From an uncultured Clostridia bacterium (GTDB taxonomy: Bacteria; Bacillota; Clostridia; Christensenellales; Pumilibacteraceae), in contig CAMSYM010000003.1 of assembly GCA_947066105.1 (NCBI GenBank), positions 1-64,000 on the forward strand: 64,000 nucleotides of DNA. The letters run 5' to 3'. Shown in pieces: positions 44,158-52,711 of this stretch. How positions within the stretch are numbered: position 1 is the stretch's first letter; each line of letters opens with the position of its first letter. Position numbers and translations under genes: made by a program. The notes under the pieces are model-generated. The model had not been told where the DNA came from. It made no database searches and saw only the letters and a program-made list of their open reading frames with translations.

Positions 44158-44194
44158 TAAAAAAGCCGAACCGTTGCAAAAAATAGTTCGGCTT
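44158..44194 (-). terminator. Terminator after the MATE gene
   Basis: AAGCCGAAC / GTTCGGCTT stem directly past the MATE stop; on the minus strand it ends in six T. Confidence 0.8.
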
Positions 44195-44199
44195 GGAGC

Positions 44200-45561
44200 T
44201 TATTGCGTTATATTGCTTTTATCGCCATTACTATTTCGCAATAAGTTGAAATCTAATTTGATATTTTCTTTCTTCAAAAGCAAAATATACAATACAATCG
44301 TAGGAATAAAATCAAGCGTCATACCGATACCGAACATAAGCGCAATGTCTAAAAGAGTAGGAACGAACACGCCCGTCAAATACAGTATAAACATGATTCC
44401 GTAATATAATCCGTCTATACACAATGACTGAATGAGCATATAATTCGTTTTACCTAATCCGTAAAACGTACTGTCACAGATACAACTATTAAACAAAAAA
44501 GTTATGTAAAAGCCTGTTTCAAGAAGCACTATTCTAAAAACCGTTTCGTATTCCGCAACATTCATCACGTATTGAAAAAACGGCTTCCATAAAGGAATAC
44601 TTAATAGCCACAATACGACAAAAATACTTGTCAATACAATATATCCGAATGTTTTTGTACGTATGTTATCTTTATTTTCACCAATCTCTTTTTTAACCAA
44701 ATCGGCAAGCGCAAGACCGGGAATTAAAAGCCAATTCCAAATAAAACTGTTTGCTATCCAATAATTCCCTTGCTCTGCTACAATATTGACCATACGAACG
44801 ACCATCATCATAAATACGAAATTGCGAAGCAACGACTCAATTCCGGAAAATTTCCCCACCTTAAACCAATCTTTTAACCAAGAAAAACTCCATTTTTCTT
44901 TTGTAAATAATTCAATTTTTTCTCGATACAAAAGTATTATCGAAATAGCGAAAATCATCAAATTCACTGTAATGTTTGTTATTGCTATTCCGTTTACACC
45001 TAATTTTGCCGAGACTGAAATATTACTTACTAAAAAAGTATCTAAAAGAACCGATAGAACCATTTGTACGCCGAGAAGTATGTACAAGTAATTATCTCTT
45101 TTCAGCGTTACAAGCACTACCGACATAAACCGCCATAACGTATAAAATAATGCGGCTACCGTTTCAAGCCTGACGTAAGTAACCGTTTGCTCGATAATTG
45201 CCGTATCCTGTTGCATAAAAACGATTAACGGACGGGCGCAAGCAATGATAATAACAGAAACGACCGAATATATACCGCCTGTAACAACAAGTCCGGTACG
45301 CACTTTATTCGAAAACTCTTGTTTATCGTCAAGAGATCTACCCAGTAGAAAAAACAGCGGTAAGATCAACGCTTCCTGTATTACTTCATAAAACAAGTTT
45401 ACCCATTGTAATTGACTTGCAATATTTATACCGCTATCGCTCGGCATATCTCCGAGAAAAAATATTCTTACGGTTTGATACACAGTAGGCAATAACATCG
45501 TTGCAAGTATTGCAAACCAAAGTCTGTAATTGAACGATTTCAAGGCGCAAATTATTTTCAC
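44200..45561 (-). CDS. MATE family efflux transporter
   Basis: 453 residues with about 12 transmembrane helices in two similar halves. Helix 1 (LWFAILATMLLPTVYQTVRI) and helix 7 (GIESLLRNFVFMMMVVRMVN) start the two halves. MATE proteins export cationic drugs by H+ or Na+ exchange. GTG start at 45561 is coupled to the broken kinase gene (TAGTG overlap, GGAG upstream). Within the accessory island. Confidence 0.9.
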   Translation of the reverse strand: MKIICALKSFNYRLWFAILATMLLPTVYQTVRIFFLGDMPSDSGINIASQLQWVNLFYEVIQEALILPLFFLLGRSLDDKQEFSNKVRTGLVVTGGIYSVVSVIIIACARPLIVFMQQDTAIIEQTVTYVRLETVAALFYTLWRFMSVVLVTLKRDNYLYILLGVQMVLSVLLDTFLVSNISVSAKLGVNGIAITNITVNLMIFAISIILLYREKIELFTKEKWSFSWLKDWFKVGKFSGIESLLRNFVFMMMVVRMVNIVAEQGNYWIANSFIWNWLLIPGLALADLVKKEIGENKDNIRTKTFGYIVLTSIFVVLWLLSIPLWKPFFQYVMNVAEYETVFRIVLLETGFYITFLFNSCICDSTFYGLGKTNYMLIQSLCIDGLYYGIMFILYLTGVFVPTLLDIALMFGIGMTLDFIPTIVLYILLLKKENIKLDFNLLRNSNGDKSNITQ

Positions 45562-46252
45562 TACCCTATCTCCTTAGTGATAATCTCTCGGTTTTCTTTA
45601 ACCCAAAGTTTTGAAAACTCGATCCAGTCTTTTGTACGGATGTACTGATAATTATCCGTTGACATTTGTGAAATGACTTTTTCCATACGCCAAATCAATT
45701 TATCGGCGAAGTTTTCTGTGACTTCTCTATTTACGCCATAAGATAATAACGCCGTTTTCATTTGTCCTATTATATCTATTTTATCACGGTTCAAACTGCC
45801 GATATTTATCCATAGCCATAAAATATATGTAATATCTTCCCAACGATCGCCAACCGCACAACTATCCCAATCAATAATTGCAATTGGTATATCATTTACA
45901 AAAACGGTATTACACGGCGATAAATCGTTATGACAAATTACTTTTTCGCTATTTGTGAAGCCGAGCGATAAATCATGGAAGCTCCTTACTATTTGCATAA
46001 AACGGCATAGTTGCTCAATATTTGTATCGCCGATTTCATTCGGTACATACCCGTCTATATATAAAAATTTATCTCTACCTTTTTCATCTCTTCCCAAATA
46101 TTTTGCGAATACGCAAAATTTTGATTTTCAAGGTACTCCAAAAATTTATTTGCAAAATCACTTTCTTTTTTATGCGGACGAAAAACCACATTATCCGATC
46201 TAACAACACCGTTAGTCGAGCGACCGCCGGTTAATTGAATTTCTTTTCCCAT
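45561..46252 (-). pseudogene. Frameshifted aminoglycoside phosphotransferase-like gene
   Basis: The N-terminal part (46252 leftward) encodes MGKEIQLTGGRSTNGVVRSD NVVFRPHKKES and then runs out of frame at about 46100. The following frame encodes GRDEKGRDKFLYIDGYVPNE and the kinase motif VICHNDLSPCNTVF plus IAIIDWDSCAVGDRWEDITY down to 45561. Adding one A to a run of four A (reading CAAAATATTTGG) would join them as QKYLGRDEKGRDKF. So a one-base deletion breaks an otherwise complete gene of about 230 codons. Either real decay or a sequencing error in the A-run. Confidence 0.75.
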
Positions 46253-46371
46253 AGTAATATACGCAACCTTTTACATAAAGTCAAAAACGATATATCGCTT
46301 TACTTCTTGTTCGGCTTTCTTTTGATACTCAACAGCCTAATCGTTAAACAAGGATGTGTTCGTCGGCTCGT

Positions 46372-46437
46372 GCGTTTTATGAGTAGTGTTTTTTGCGCGT
46401 CGGTCAGCTTGCCGCTTTCGATTTTTATATAAGGCAT
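46372..46437 (-). pseudogene. N-terminal remnant of a tautomerase (4-OT) gene
   Basis: Minus strand ATG 46437, preceded by a perfect AAAGGAG site, encodes MPYIKIESGKLTDAQKTLLI K, the N terminus of the 4-oxalocrotonate tautomerase family with catalytic Pro2 implied (here MPY). After 22 residues the family match ends and the frame soon stops. The rest of the gene (about 40 residues) is lost. It lies 30 bp downstream of the MBL gene. Confidence 0.6.
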
Positions 46438-46467
46438 ATATGCTCCTTTATGTATTAAATATGTATT

Positions 46468-47229
46468 TTACAACCAAACCGCCCAATCGCCGTAGCGATA
46501 AGTCCCCGCTCCGTGATGCAACTTTCCTTGCGCTTTCAGCTCACGGAAAGCGTCTCTCATTCTTATTGCTATTTCGGGTCGAATATCCAATGAGTGATGT
46601 GCGGGGAACAACCTTTCAGACGGTAACTCCGCTATCGCTTTGAGCGAACGTAAATACGCTTCGGGGTCGGTCGACGGATAATAAGCAAACAAAGTATCCT
46701 TATAGATCAAATCGCCCGTGAATACGTGACCGCGTTCTCGTTCCCAAAAACAAAGGTGTCCGGGCGAATGTCCGGGCGTATGCAAGACTTCGATCATTCT
46801 ATCGCCCAAATCAATTATTTCGCCGCCGTATAACACCTTTGTTGGTGTTCCCTGAAACATTTCGTATTTGCTTACGTCAAAGCCTTCGGGAAAATCGCAA
46901 CGATCTATTACCATATCGCGGACGGTTTGTTTTGACAGTGGAAATTTGCCGTTCAACCAATCTAATTCGGCTTTATGGGCATAGAAATCTGAAAAATACT
47001 TATGTCCGCCTATATGATCCCAATGGATATGGGTTGCAACAGCTATGACGTGCTTGTCCGTCAGTTTGCGAACTTCGTCATAAATGTTGCAAATACCAAG
47101 CCCCGTATCAATCAAAAGGCAGCGTTCACTCCCGATTAAAAGGTAGCAATGCGTTTCTTCCCAATGGCGATATTCGCTTATGATATAAGTCGTATCGTCT
47201 ATCTTATCGATCGTAAACCAATCTTTCAT
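46468..47229 (-). CDS. Metallo-beta-lactamase-fold hydrolase
   Basis: 253 residues from ATG 47229. The motif THIHWDHIGGH (HxHxDH) sits near residue 70, with metal ligands in VLHTPGHSPGH, FTGDLIY and FPAHHSLDI. The fold covers glyoxalase II, beta-lactamases and thioesterases; the Asp in GDLIYKD and the absence of a signal peptide favour a cytosolic glyoxalase-like role. A longer in-frame start is excluded by a promoter at 47258-47286. Member of the accessory island. Confidence 0.88.
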   Translation of the reverse strand: MKDWFTIDKIDDTTYIISEYRHWEETHCYLLIGSERCLLIDTGLGICNIYDEVRKLTDKHVIAVATHIHWDHIGGHKYFSDFYAHKAELDWLNGKFPLSKQTVRDMVIDRCDFPEGFDVSKYEMFQGTPTKVLYGGEIIDLGDRMIEVLHTPGHSPGHLCFWERERGHVFTGDLIYKDTLFAYYPSTDPEAYLRSLKAIAELPSERLFPAHHSLDIRPEIAIRMRDAFRELKAQGKLHHGAGTYRYGDWAVWL

Positions 47230-47257
47230 ATCTGCTTGCGTCTCGCTTATAATATTG

Positions 47258-47286
47258 ATTATACCACAATCGAGAAAGCTTTTCAA
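47258..47286 (-). promoter_or_regulatory. Promoter of the MBL gene
   Basis: On the minus strand: TTGAAA (47281-47286), a 17-bp spacer, TATAAT (47258-47263). 24/29 identity to the AraC-type gene promoter; here the leader is 28 nt long. Confidence 0.75.
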
Positions 47287-47321
47287 GCAATACTGCATAC
47301 CGAAAATCGCAAGTCCGAGTT

Positions 47322-47888
47322 TCAAGCCCATGCGCCGACGGCGACTTCGACAGCCAAACCGATAAACACCAACCCGCCTATCACGGCGGCAAGCTTTGTG
47401 AACCGCGCGCCGAACTTTTTACCGACTGCAAATCCTATGACGAAAAACACGGCGATCACGGCGGCGATTGTCGCCGCGCAAAATGCGGTATCCCAAGCGG
47501 AATAATCGGGTACGGTAAGTCCGACCGCAAACGCGTCGAACGACGCGACCGCGCTTTGTACGAAAAATTCAAGCATGCGCGCCGCGCTCTTTTCCGTTTT
47601 ATCGCGCGCCCCTTCCGCTATCATTTTTACGCCGAGAACCGCAAGCACGACGACCGCTATCCATGCGAGAATGTTTTCTATATCGCACGCGATCGCAACC
47701 GTTTTGATCAGCGCAAACCCCGCGAACAACGCTACGACATGACATGCCGCAAACACAATGCCGTATAAGCATGCCGTTTTAAGGCGCATATTTGCGGTTT
47801 TAAGCCCGTTTGCGAGCGCGACTATAAAAGCTTCGAGCGCAAGCCCCAAAGCCAACAGCAAGCTGTTTACGACAACATCGACGCGCAT
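47322..47888 (-). CDS. mntP: Manganese efflux pump MntP
   Basis: 188 residues from ATG 47888 (GAAGAGAAG upstream). Six transmembrane helices in two repeats, each with a conserved acidic site: LALGLALEAFIVALANGLKT in helix 1 (where MntP has an Asp, here Glu) and VASFDAFAVGLTVPDY in helix 4. MntP exports Mn2+. A yybP-ykoY riboswitch, usual upstream of mntP, is not evident. Divergent from a GNAT gene. Confidence 0.88.
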   Translation of the reverse strand: MRVDVVVNSLLLALGLALEAFIVALANGLKTANMRLKTACLYGIVFAACHVVALFAGFALIKTVAIACDIENILAWIAVVVLAVLGVKMIAEGARDKTEKSAARMLEFFVQSAVASFDAFAVGLTVPDYSAWDTAFCAATIAAVIAVFFVIGFAVGKKFGARFTKLAAVIGGLVFIGLAVEVAVGAWA

Positions 47889-47976
47889 TATTTCTTCTCT
47901 TCCGACTGTTTTTCCAAGTAAGTCATCATACTTCGGTTTATGCCGCGCGATCGGATTCCGACACAATCGGATAGCC

Positions 47977-48005
47977 TTGACAGCTATCGAAATATTCGAT
48001 ATAAT
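47977..48005 (+). promoter_or_regulatory. Consensus promoter of the GNAT gene
   Basis: TTGACA (47977-47982), a 17-bp spacer, TATAAT (48000-48005), full match. Upstream lies a direct repeat ATCGGAT (47950-47956 and 47966-47972, 16-bp period), a possible operator. Confidence 0.85.
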
Positions 48006-48037
48006 ATATTCATCAAACCGGACAGGGGCGAATTATA

Positions 48038-48490
48038 GTGAAAATACGCAAAATAACAAGATCGGACAAATCCGAGCTACTCGAAATAATGGCGGAGTTT
48101 TATAACTCGCCGGCACTGTTGCACCATACGCCTAAGGAAGTGCTTGCGCGCGTGATAGACGATTGCATAAGCGATATGCCGTTTATCGAAGGCTATGTCG
48201 CCGTAAGCGACGACGGCAAGCTTTTGGGTTACACCATGCTTTCCGTCGGATACTCCACCGAATACGGCGGGCTTTCCGTTACGGTAGAGGACTTATGCGT
48301 GATACCGAAAGAGCGCGGACGCGGCATCGGTGAAAGCCTGCTCGAATTCGTATGCAAAACATATAAAAAACAAACCGTGCGCGTGCGGCTCGAAGTAGCG
48401 CCCGATAACGTCGGCGCGATCAAGCTATATAAGCGTTGCGGATTTACCGATATAGATTACAAACAAATGGGCTTGCTTTTCGATCGATGA
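48038..48490 (+). CDS. GNAT family N-acetyltransferase
   Basis: 150 residues from GTG 48038 (AGGGGCG upstream). The acetyl-CoA signature is LCVIPKERGRGIGESLLEFV (V/I-x-x-x-x-R-G-x-G). Next comes LEVAPDNVGAIKLYKRCGFT, the standard end of a RimI-like GNAT domain. Target unknown. Confidence 0.92.
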   Translation: MKIRKITRSDKSELLEIMAEFYNSPALLHHTPKEVLARVIDDCISDMPFIEGYVAVSDDGKLLGYTMLSVGYSTEYGGLSVTVEDLCVIPKERGRGIGESLLEFVCKTYKKQTVRVRLEVAPDNVGAIKLYKRCGFTDIDYKQMGLLFDR

Positions 48491-48512
48491 CCGATAAAAT
48501 ATCCGCTATACA

Positions 48513-48551
48513 AAACAGCGTGTTCGATAAACGAAGTACGCTGTTTATTTT
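48513..48551 (+). terminator. Terminator after the GNAT gene
   Basis: AAACAGCGT / ACGCTGTTT stem followed by ATTTTAT. Confidence 0.7.
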
Positions 48552-48656
48552 ATACCGTAATGTTGTTTCGTTGTGATCTCAAACCGTAGATAAAAAATCG
48601 AAATCTCTCCGTAAAAACCCGCTTACGGCAATGCTTATTTCGCGCGTTTTATAGCG

Positions 48657-50618
48657 CTATTCCAGCTCGAACGCGCCGGTATACAACTGATAGTACTGAC
48701 CCTTTTGTTCGATCAGCTTTTCATGACTGCCGCGCTCGATTATTTGTCCGTGATCGAGTACTATTATCACATCCGAATTTTTTACTGTGGACAACCTGTG
48801 CGCGATAACGAATACCGTCCTACCCTGCATCAACGCGTCCATACCGCGCGACACGATCGCTTCCGTACGAGTATCGATGGACGACGTGGCTTCGTCGAGT
48901 ATCATGACGGGCGGGTCGGCGACAGCCGCGCGCGCTATCGATACGAGCTGACGCTGACCTTGCGACAGGTTTGAGCCGTTGCTCGTGAGCATGGTATTGT
49001 AGCCTTCGGGAAGTCTCGTTATAAAATCGTCCGCGCCCGCGAGCTTAGCCGCCGCTATACATTCTTCGTCGGTAGCGTCGAGCTTTCCGTAACGGATATT
49101 GTCCATGACGGTACCCGTAAACAGATTGGTATCCTGCAACACTATGCCGAGCGAACGCCTGAGATCGGCTTTTTTTATCTTGTTGATATTGATGCCGTCG
49201 TAACGTATCTTTCCGTCGGCTATATCGTAAAATCTGTTTATTAGGTTGGTTATGGTAGTTTTTCCCGCGCCCGTCGCGCCGACGAACGCCACTTTTTGAC
49301 CGGGCTTTGCAAACACCGACACGTCGCGCAAAACGAGCTTGCCCGGCACGTATTCGAAATCCACGTCGTGCATTTCGATATCGCCTTCGAGCTTGGTATA
49401 TGTGACCGTGCCGTCGCCGTGCGGATGCTTCCACGCCCACAGTCCCGTATGCTCCGCGCACTCGACAAGCTCGCCGTTCTCTTCCTTGGCGTTGACGAGC
49501 ATAACGTAGCCGTCGTCGACTTCGGGTTTTTCGTCGATGAGCGCAAAGAGCCTGCCCGCGCCCGCGATACCCATGACGACCGAGTTTATCTGATTGGAAA
49601 CCTGGTTGATATTGTTGCAAAACTGTCGCGTCATTTGCAGGAACGCGACGACGAGCGCAACGCCGAACACCGCAAGCTCGCCGTTAAACAGTACGCCTAT
49701 CGATATATTCGACACGTTTTGAATAATGAACACGCCACCCAAAAGCGCGACAAGCACGTACAGTACGTGACCTATATTGCCGAGAATGGGCATAAGCATA
49801 TTCGCATAGCGATTGGCGCGGTTGGATTGATCGTATAAATATTCATTCACCTTATCGAAGTCGGCTTTGGCTTCGTTTTCGTGACAGAACACTTTTACGA
49901 CCTTTTGCCCGTTCATCATCTCTTCGACAAAGCCCTCGACCTTGCCCATAGCCTTTTGCTGACCGACAAAGTACTTGCCCGCGCCGCCGCCGACCGTTTT
50001 GGTGATGAACACTATTACGATCACGCCCGCGATAACGACGAGCGTAAGCCAAAGGCTGTACCAAAGCATTATGATAAACAGCGTAAGTACCATGATACCC
50101 GATATCAAAAGCTGCGGCAACGATTCGGAAACCATTTGGCGCAACGCGTCGATATCATTGGTGTAATAGCTCATAATATCGCCGTTATTGTTGGTATCGA
50201 AATATTTTATAGGCAGATCCTGCATGCCGTTAAACATCAGCTCGCGCATCTTTTTAAGATAACCCTGCGTCATGATAGCGAGCAACTGTTTGAACACCGC
50301 GCACGAAATAAGAGAAAGCACATACAAGCCGATGAGCGTAAGCATGTACTTTACTATATCCGCGCCGAACTGCGCCCAGCCGTCGACGACAAGCCCTGCT
50401 TGAAGCATATTTACGCCGTTTCCGACAACGGTAAACACGCGCTCCATGAATATGGACGGCAACGAGCTTATAACGGCGTTGAACACTATACAAATAAGAG
50501 TGAACACCGTCATTTTGGGATAAAACTTAAAAATAGATCTTAAAACGCGACCGAGTACGCCCTTTTGCATTTTGGGTTTTCGGGGCATAGCATTATTGCT
50601 TTTAGGCATTTTCGTCAC
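48657..50618 (-). CDS. Heterodimeric ABC exporter, subunit with canonical Walker B
   Basis: 653 residues: an N-terminal six-helix exporter domain (residues about 30-345) and an ATPase domain (about 400-650). Walker A is GATGAGKTT, signature LSQGQ (degenerate compared with LSGGQ) and Walker B VMILDEATSSID with catalytic Glu. A 40-residue insert with CAEHTGLWAWKHPHGDGTV joins the domains. It pairs with the overlapping upstream gene (17 bp) as in BmrCD/TM287-288. Multidrug or lipid export at the membrane is likely. Confidence 0.93.
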   Translation of the reverse strand: MTKMPKSNNAMPRKPKMQKGVLGRVLRSIFKFYPKMTVFTLICIVFNAVISSLPSIFMERVFTVVGNGVNMLQAGLVVDGWAQFGADIVKYMLTLIGLYVLSLISCAVFKQLLAIMTQGYLKKMRELMFNGMQDLPIKYFDTNNNGDIMSYYTNDIDALRQMVSESLPQLLISGIMVLTLFIIMLWYSLWLTLVVIAGVIVIVFITKTVGGGAGKYFVGQQKAMGKVEGFVEEMMNGQKVVKVFCHENEAKADFDKVNEYLYDQSNRANRYANMLMPILGNIGHVLYVLVALLGGVFIIQNVSNISIGVLFNGELAVFGVALVVAFLQMTRQFCNNINQVSNQINSVVMGIAGAGRLFALIDEKPEVDDGYVMLVNAKEENGELVECAEHTGLWAWKHPHGDGTVTYTKLEGDIEMHDVDFEYVPGKLVLRDVSVFAKPGQKVAFVGATGAGKTTITNLINRFYDIADGKIRYDGININKIKKADLRRSLGIVLQDTNLFTGTVMDNIRYGKLDATDEECIAAAKLAGADDFITRLPEGYNTMLTSNGSNLSQGQRQLVSIARAAVADPPVMILDEATSSIDTRTEAIVSRGMDALMQGRTVFVIAHRLSTVKNSDVIIVLDHGQIIERGSHEKLIEQKGQYYQLYTGAFELE

Positions 50619-52356
50619 CCCCTTTGTTTTGAGTATTATATACTTCGGTATATATAGCGTTTTTACCGAGCAATTGCTTGTGAGTGCCTACGGCGTCGAT
50701 ACGCCCGCCGTCCATGACTATTATGCGATCGGCGTCCTCGACGGACGACGTGCGTTGCGCTATTATGATCTTCGTCGTTTGCGGAATGTACTCGCGGAAC
50801 GCCTTGCGTATGAGCGCGTCCGTGCGCGTATCCACCGCGCTCGTCGAATCGTCGAGAATGAGTATCTTCGGCTTTTTGAGCAATGCCCGCGCAATGCACA
50901 AGCGTTGCTTTTGTCCGCCCGATACGTTTGCGCCGCCTTGCTCTATGTGCGTATCGTAACCGTCGGGAAAGCCCGAAACAAACTCGTCGGCTTGCGCGAG
51001 CTTACACGCTTCGATCAGCTCCTCGTCGGTGGCGTCGGGATTGCCCCAGCGCAAGTTCTCCTTTATGGTGCCTGTAAACAACTCGTTCTTTTGCAAGACC
51101 ACCGCAACTTGATTGCGCAACGCCGTAAGATCGTATTCCTTGACGTTGCGTCCGCCCACCTTTACTTCGCCGTCGGTAACGTCGTACAACCGCGATATCA
51201 AATTGACGAGCGACGTTTTGCTCGATCCCGTGCCGCCTATTATGCCTATCGTTTCGCCCGAATCGATATGCAATCGGATATTTTCCAGCACGTTGCGTTC
51301 CGCAGTAGACGCATACTTAAAGTTGACGTCCACAAAATCCACCGAACCGTCAGCAACTTCCGTAACGGCGTTTTCGGGGCTTGTAAGCGTACTTTTTTCA
51401 TTGAGTATCTCGCAAATACGGCGCGCGCTCTCTATCGACATGACTATCATGACGAACACCATGGAGAACATCATGAGCGACATCAATATTTGCATACCGT
51501 AAACTATCAACTGTGATACGTCGCCCACATTGATCGTAGCGCCCGCGGTTTTAAGTATCATATACGACCCGACGAACAGCACCGAAGATAGTACCGCATA
51601 AAAGAAAAACTGCATTATCGGGGTATTGATCGCCAAAATACGTTCGGCTTTGGTGAAGTCGAGCTGTAATTCGGTAGACGCTTTATCGAATTTTTTCTTT
51701 TCGTAGTCTTCGCGCACGAACGATTTGACAACGCGCATACCGCGCACGTTCTCTTGGATCGATTCGTTGAGCTTATCGTACTTTTTGAACAAACGCTGAA
51801 AAAGCGGCAACACCTTGATCATTATCAAAAACAGTATCAATGCGAGCGGCGGCACTACGCCCAAAAATATCCAGCCCAAATTCCCGCCCATATAAAACGT
51901 CATTACAAGCGAAAATATCATCATCAACGGACTGCGCACCGCTATTCGGATTATCATCATGAACGCGAACTGCACGTTGGTAATGTCGGTAGTCATGCGC
52001 GTGACGAGCGACGGCGTGGAAAACTTATCGATATTCTCGAACGAAAAATCTTGGATCTTGTAATATAGATCCTTGCGCAAATTTTTGGCGAATCCAGCCG
52101 AAGCTTTGGCGCAAAACGCGCCCGAAAGCGCGCCGAACGCAAGCGAAGCGACAGCCATGGCGATTAGTATACCGCCGTACATTAAAATTTGATTCACGTC
52201 GATAGTATTCCCCGCACCCACGTCGATGGAATTGACAAGCTGTGCGATTATAAACGGAATAAGGCACTCCAAAACGACTTCGAGCGATACGAAAACAGGC
52301 GTAAGGATAGACGCCGCCTTATACTCTCTGATACTTTTAGCTAATTCTTTTATCAT
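50602..52356 (-). CDS. Heterodimeric ABC exporter, subunit with degenerate Walker B
   Basis: 584 residues: six-helix exporter domain (about 15-320) and ATPase domain (about 340-580). Walker A is GGTGSSKTS, signature VSGGQ (complete) and Walker B ILILDDSTSAVD with Asp in place of catalytic Glu. Combined with the partner's LSQGQ this gives one inactive and one active ATP site, the hallmark of asymmetric exporters. The first gene of the pair; promoter at 52414-52442. Confidence 0.93.
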   Translation of the reverse strand: MIKELAKSIREYKAASILTPVFVSLEVVLECLIPFIIAQLVNSIDVGAGNTIDVNQILMYGGILIAMAVASLAFGALSGAFCAKASAGFAKNLRKDLYYKIQDFSFENIDKFSTPSLVTRMTTDITNVQFAFMMIIRIAVRSPLMMIFSLVMTFYMGGNLGWIFLGVVPPLALILFLIMIKVLPLFQRLFKKYDKLNESIQENVRGMRVVKSFVREDYEKKKFDKASTELQLDFTKAERILAINTPIMQFFFYAVLSSVLFVGSYMILKTAGATINVGDVSQLIVYGMQILMSLMMFSMVFVMIVMSIESARRICEILNEKSTLTSPENAVTEVADGSVDFVDVNFKYASTAERNVLENIRLHIDSGETIGIIGGTGSSKTSLVNLISRLYDVTDGEVKVGGRNVKEYDLTALRNQVAVVLQKNELFTGTIKENLRWGNPDATDEELIEACKLAQADEFVSGFPDGYDTHIEQGGANVSGGQKQRLCIARALLKKPKILILDDSTSAVDTRTDALIRKAFREYIPQTTKIIIAQRTSSVEDADRIIVMDGGRIDAVGTHKQLLGKNAIYTEVYNTQNKGGDENA

Positions 52357-52413
52357 AAAATAAACCTACTGCTTTAAACTTTAAATATTTATGTGGTTTT
52401 TGATAATGCTATA

Positions 52414-52442
52414 AGTTTAGCACGCAATATTTTTTTTGTCAA
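52414..52442 (-). promoter_or_regulatory. Promoter of the ABC exporter operon
   Basis: On the minus strand: TTGACA (52437-52442), a 17-bp spacer, TAAACT (52414-52419). The leader of about 50 nt ends with AGTAGG before ATG 52356. The rest of the 355-bp gap to spoIVA holds only a terminator and no gene. Confidence 0.65.
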
Positions 52443-52650
52443 CTTTTTTAGAGCAATATAGTATGAAAATGCTTTCACAAACGATCGAACGCAATACCGC
52501 CACGCTGATCGCAGGCTGTAAAGCAAGCGTTATACCGAGCGACGGATCTGTGAAAATCATCGGCGAACGCGCTTTTAGTACAGATCGACGCAGGCAACAA
52601 CGCGATCAAAACTGCACACACAGTGTTCGGCAAATCCATATGATCCACGC

Positions 52651-52681
52651 AAAAAGCGAGTACAAGCCGTACTCGCTTTTT
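52651..52681. terminator. Bidirectional terminator at the spoIVA 3' end
   Basis: AAAAAGCGAGTAC / GTACTCGCTTTTT, a perfect 13-bp stem with a 5-nt loop and A/T runs on both sides. Confidence 0.85.
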
Positions 52682-52711
52682 GATCGTATATCCGTCATTT
52701 AATTCCGAATT

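Noticed and set aside
47889..47976. yybP-ykoY manganese riboswitch before mntP
   Set aside because: The characteristic paired leader and terminator are not recognisable in the short gap.
49296..49838. Plus-strand frames inside the ABC exporter genes
   Set aside because: His/Arg-rich antisense shadows; the minus-strand genes show all ABC motifs.
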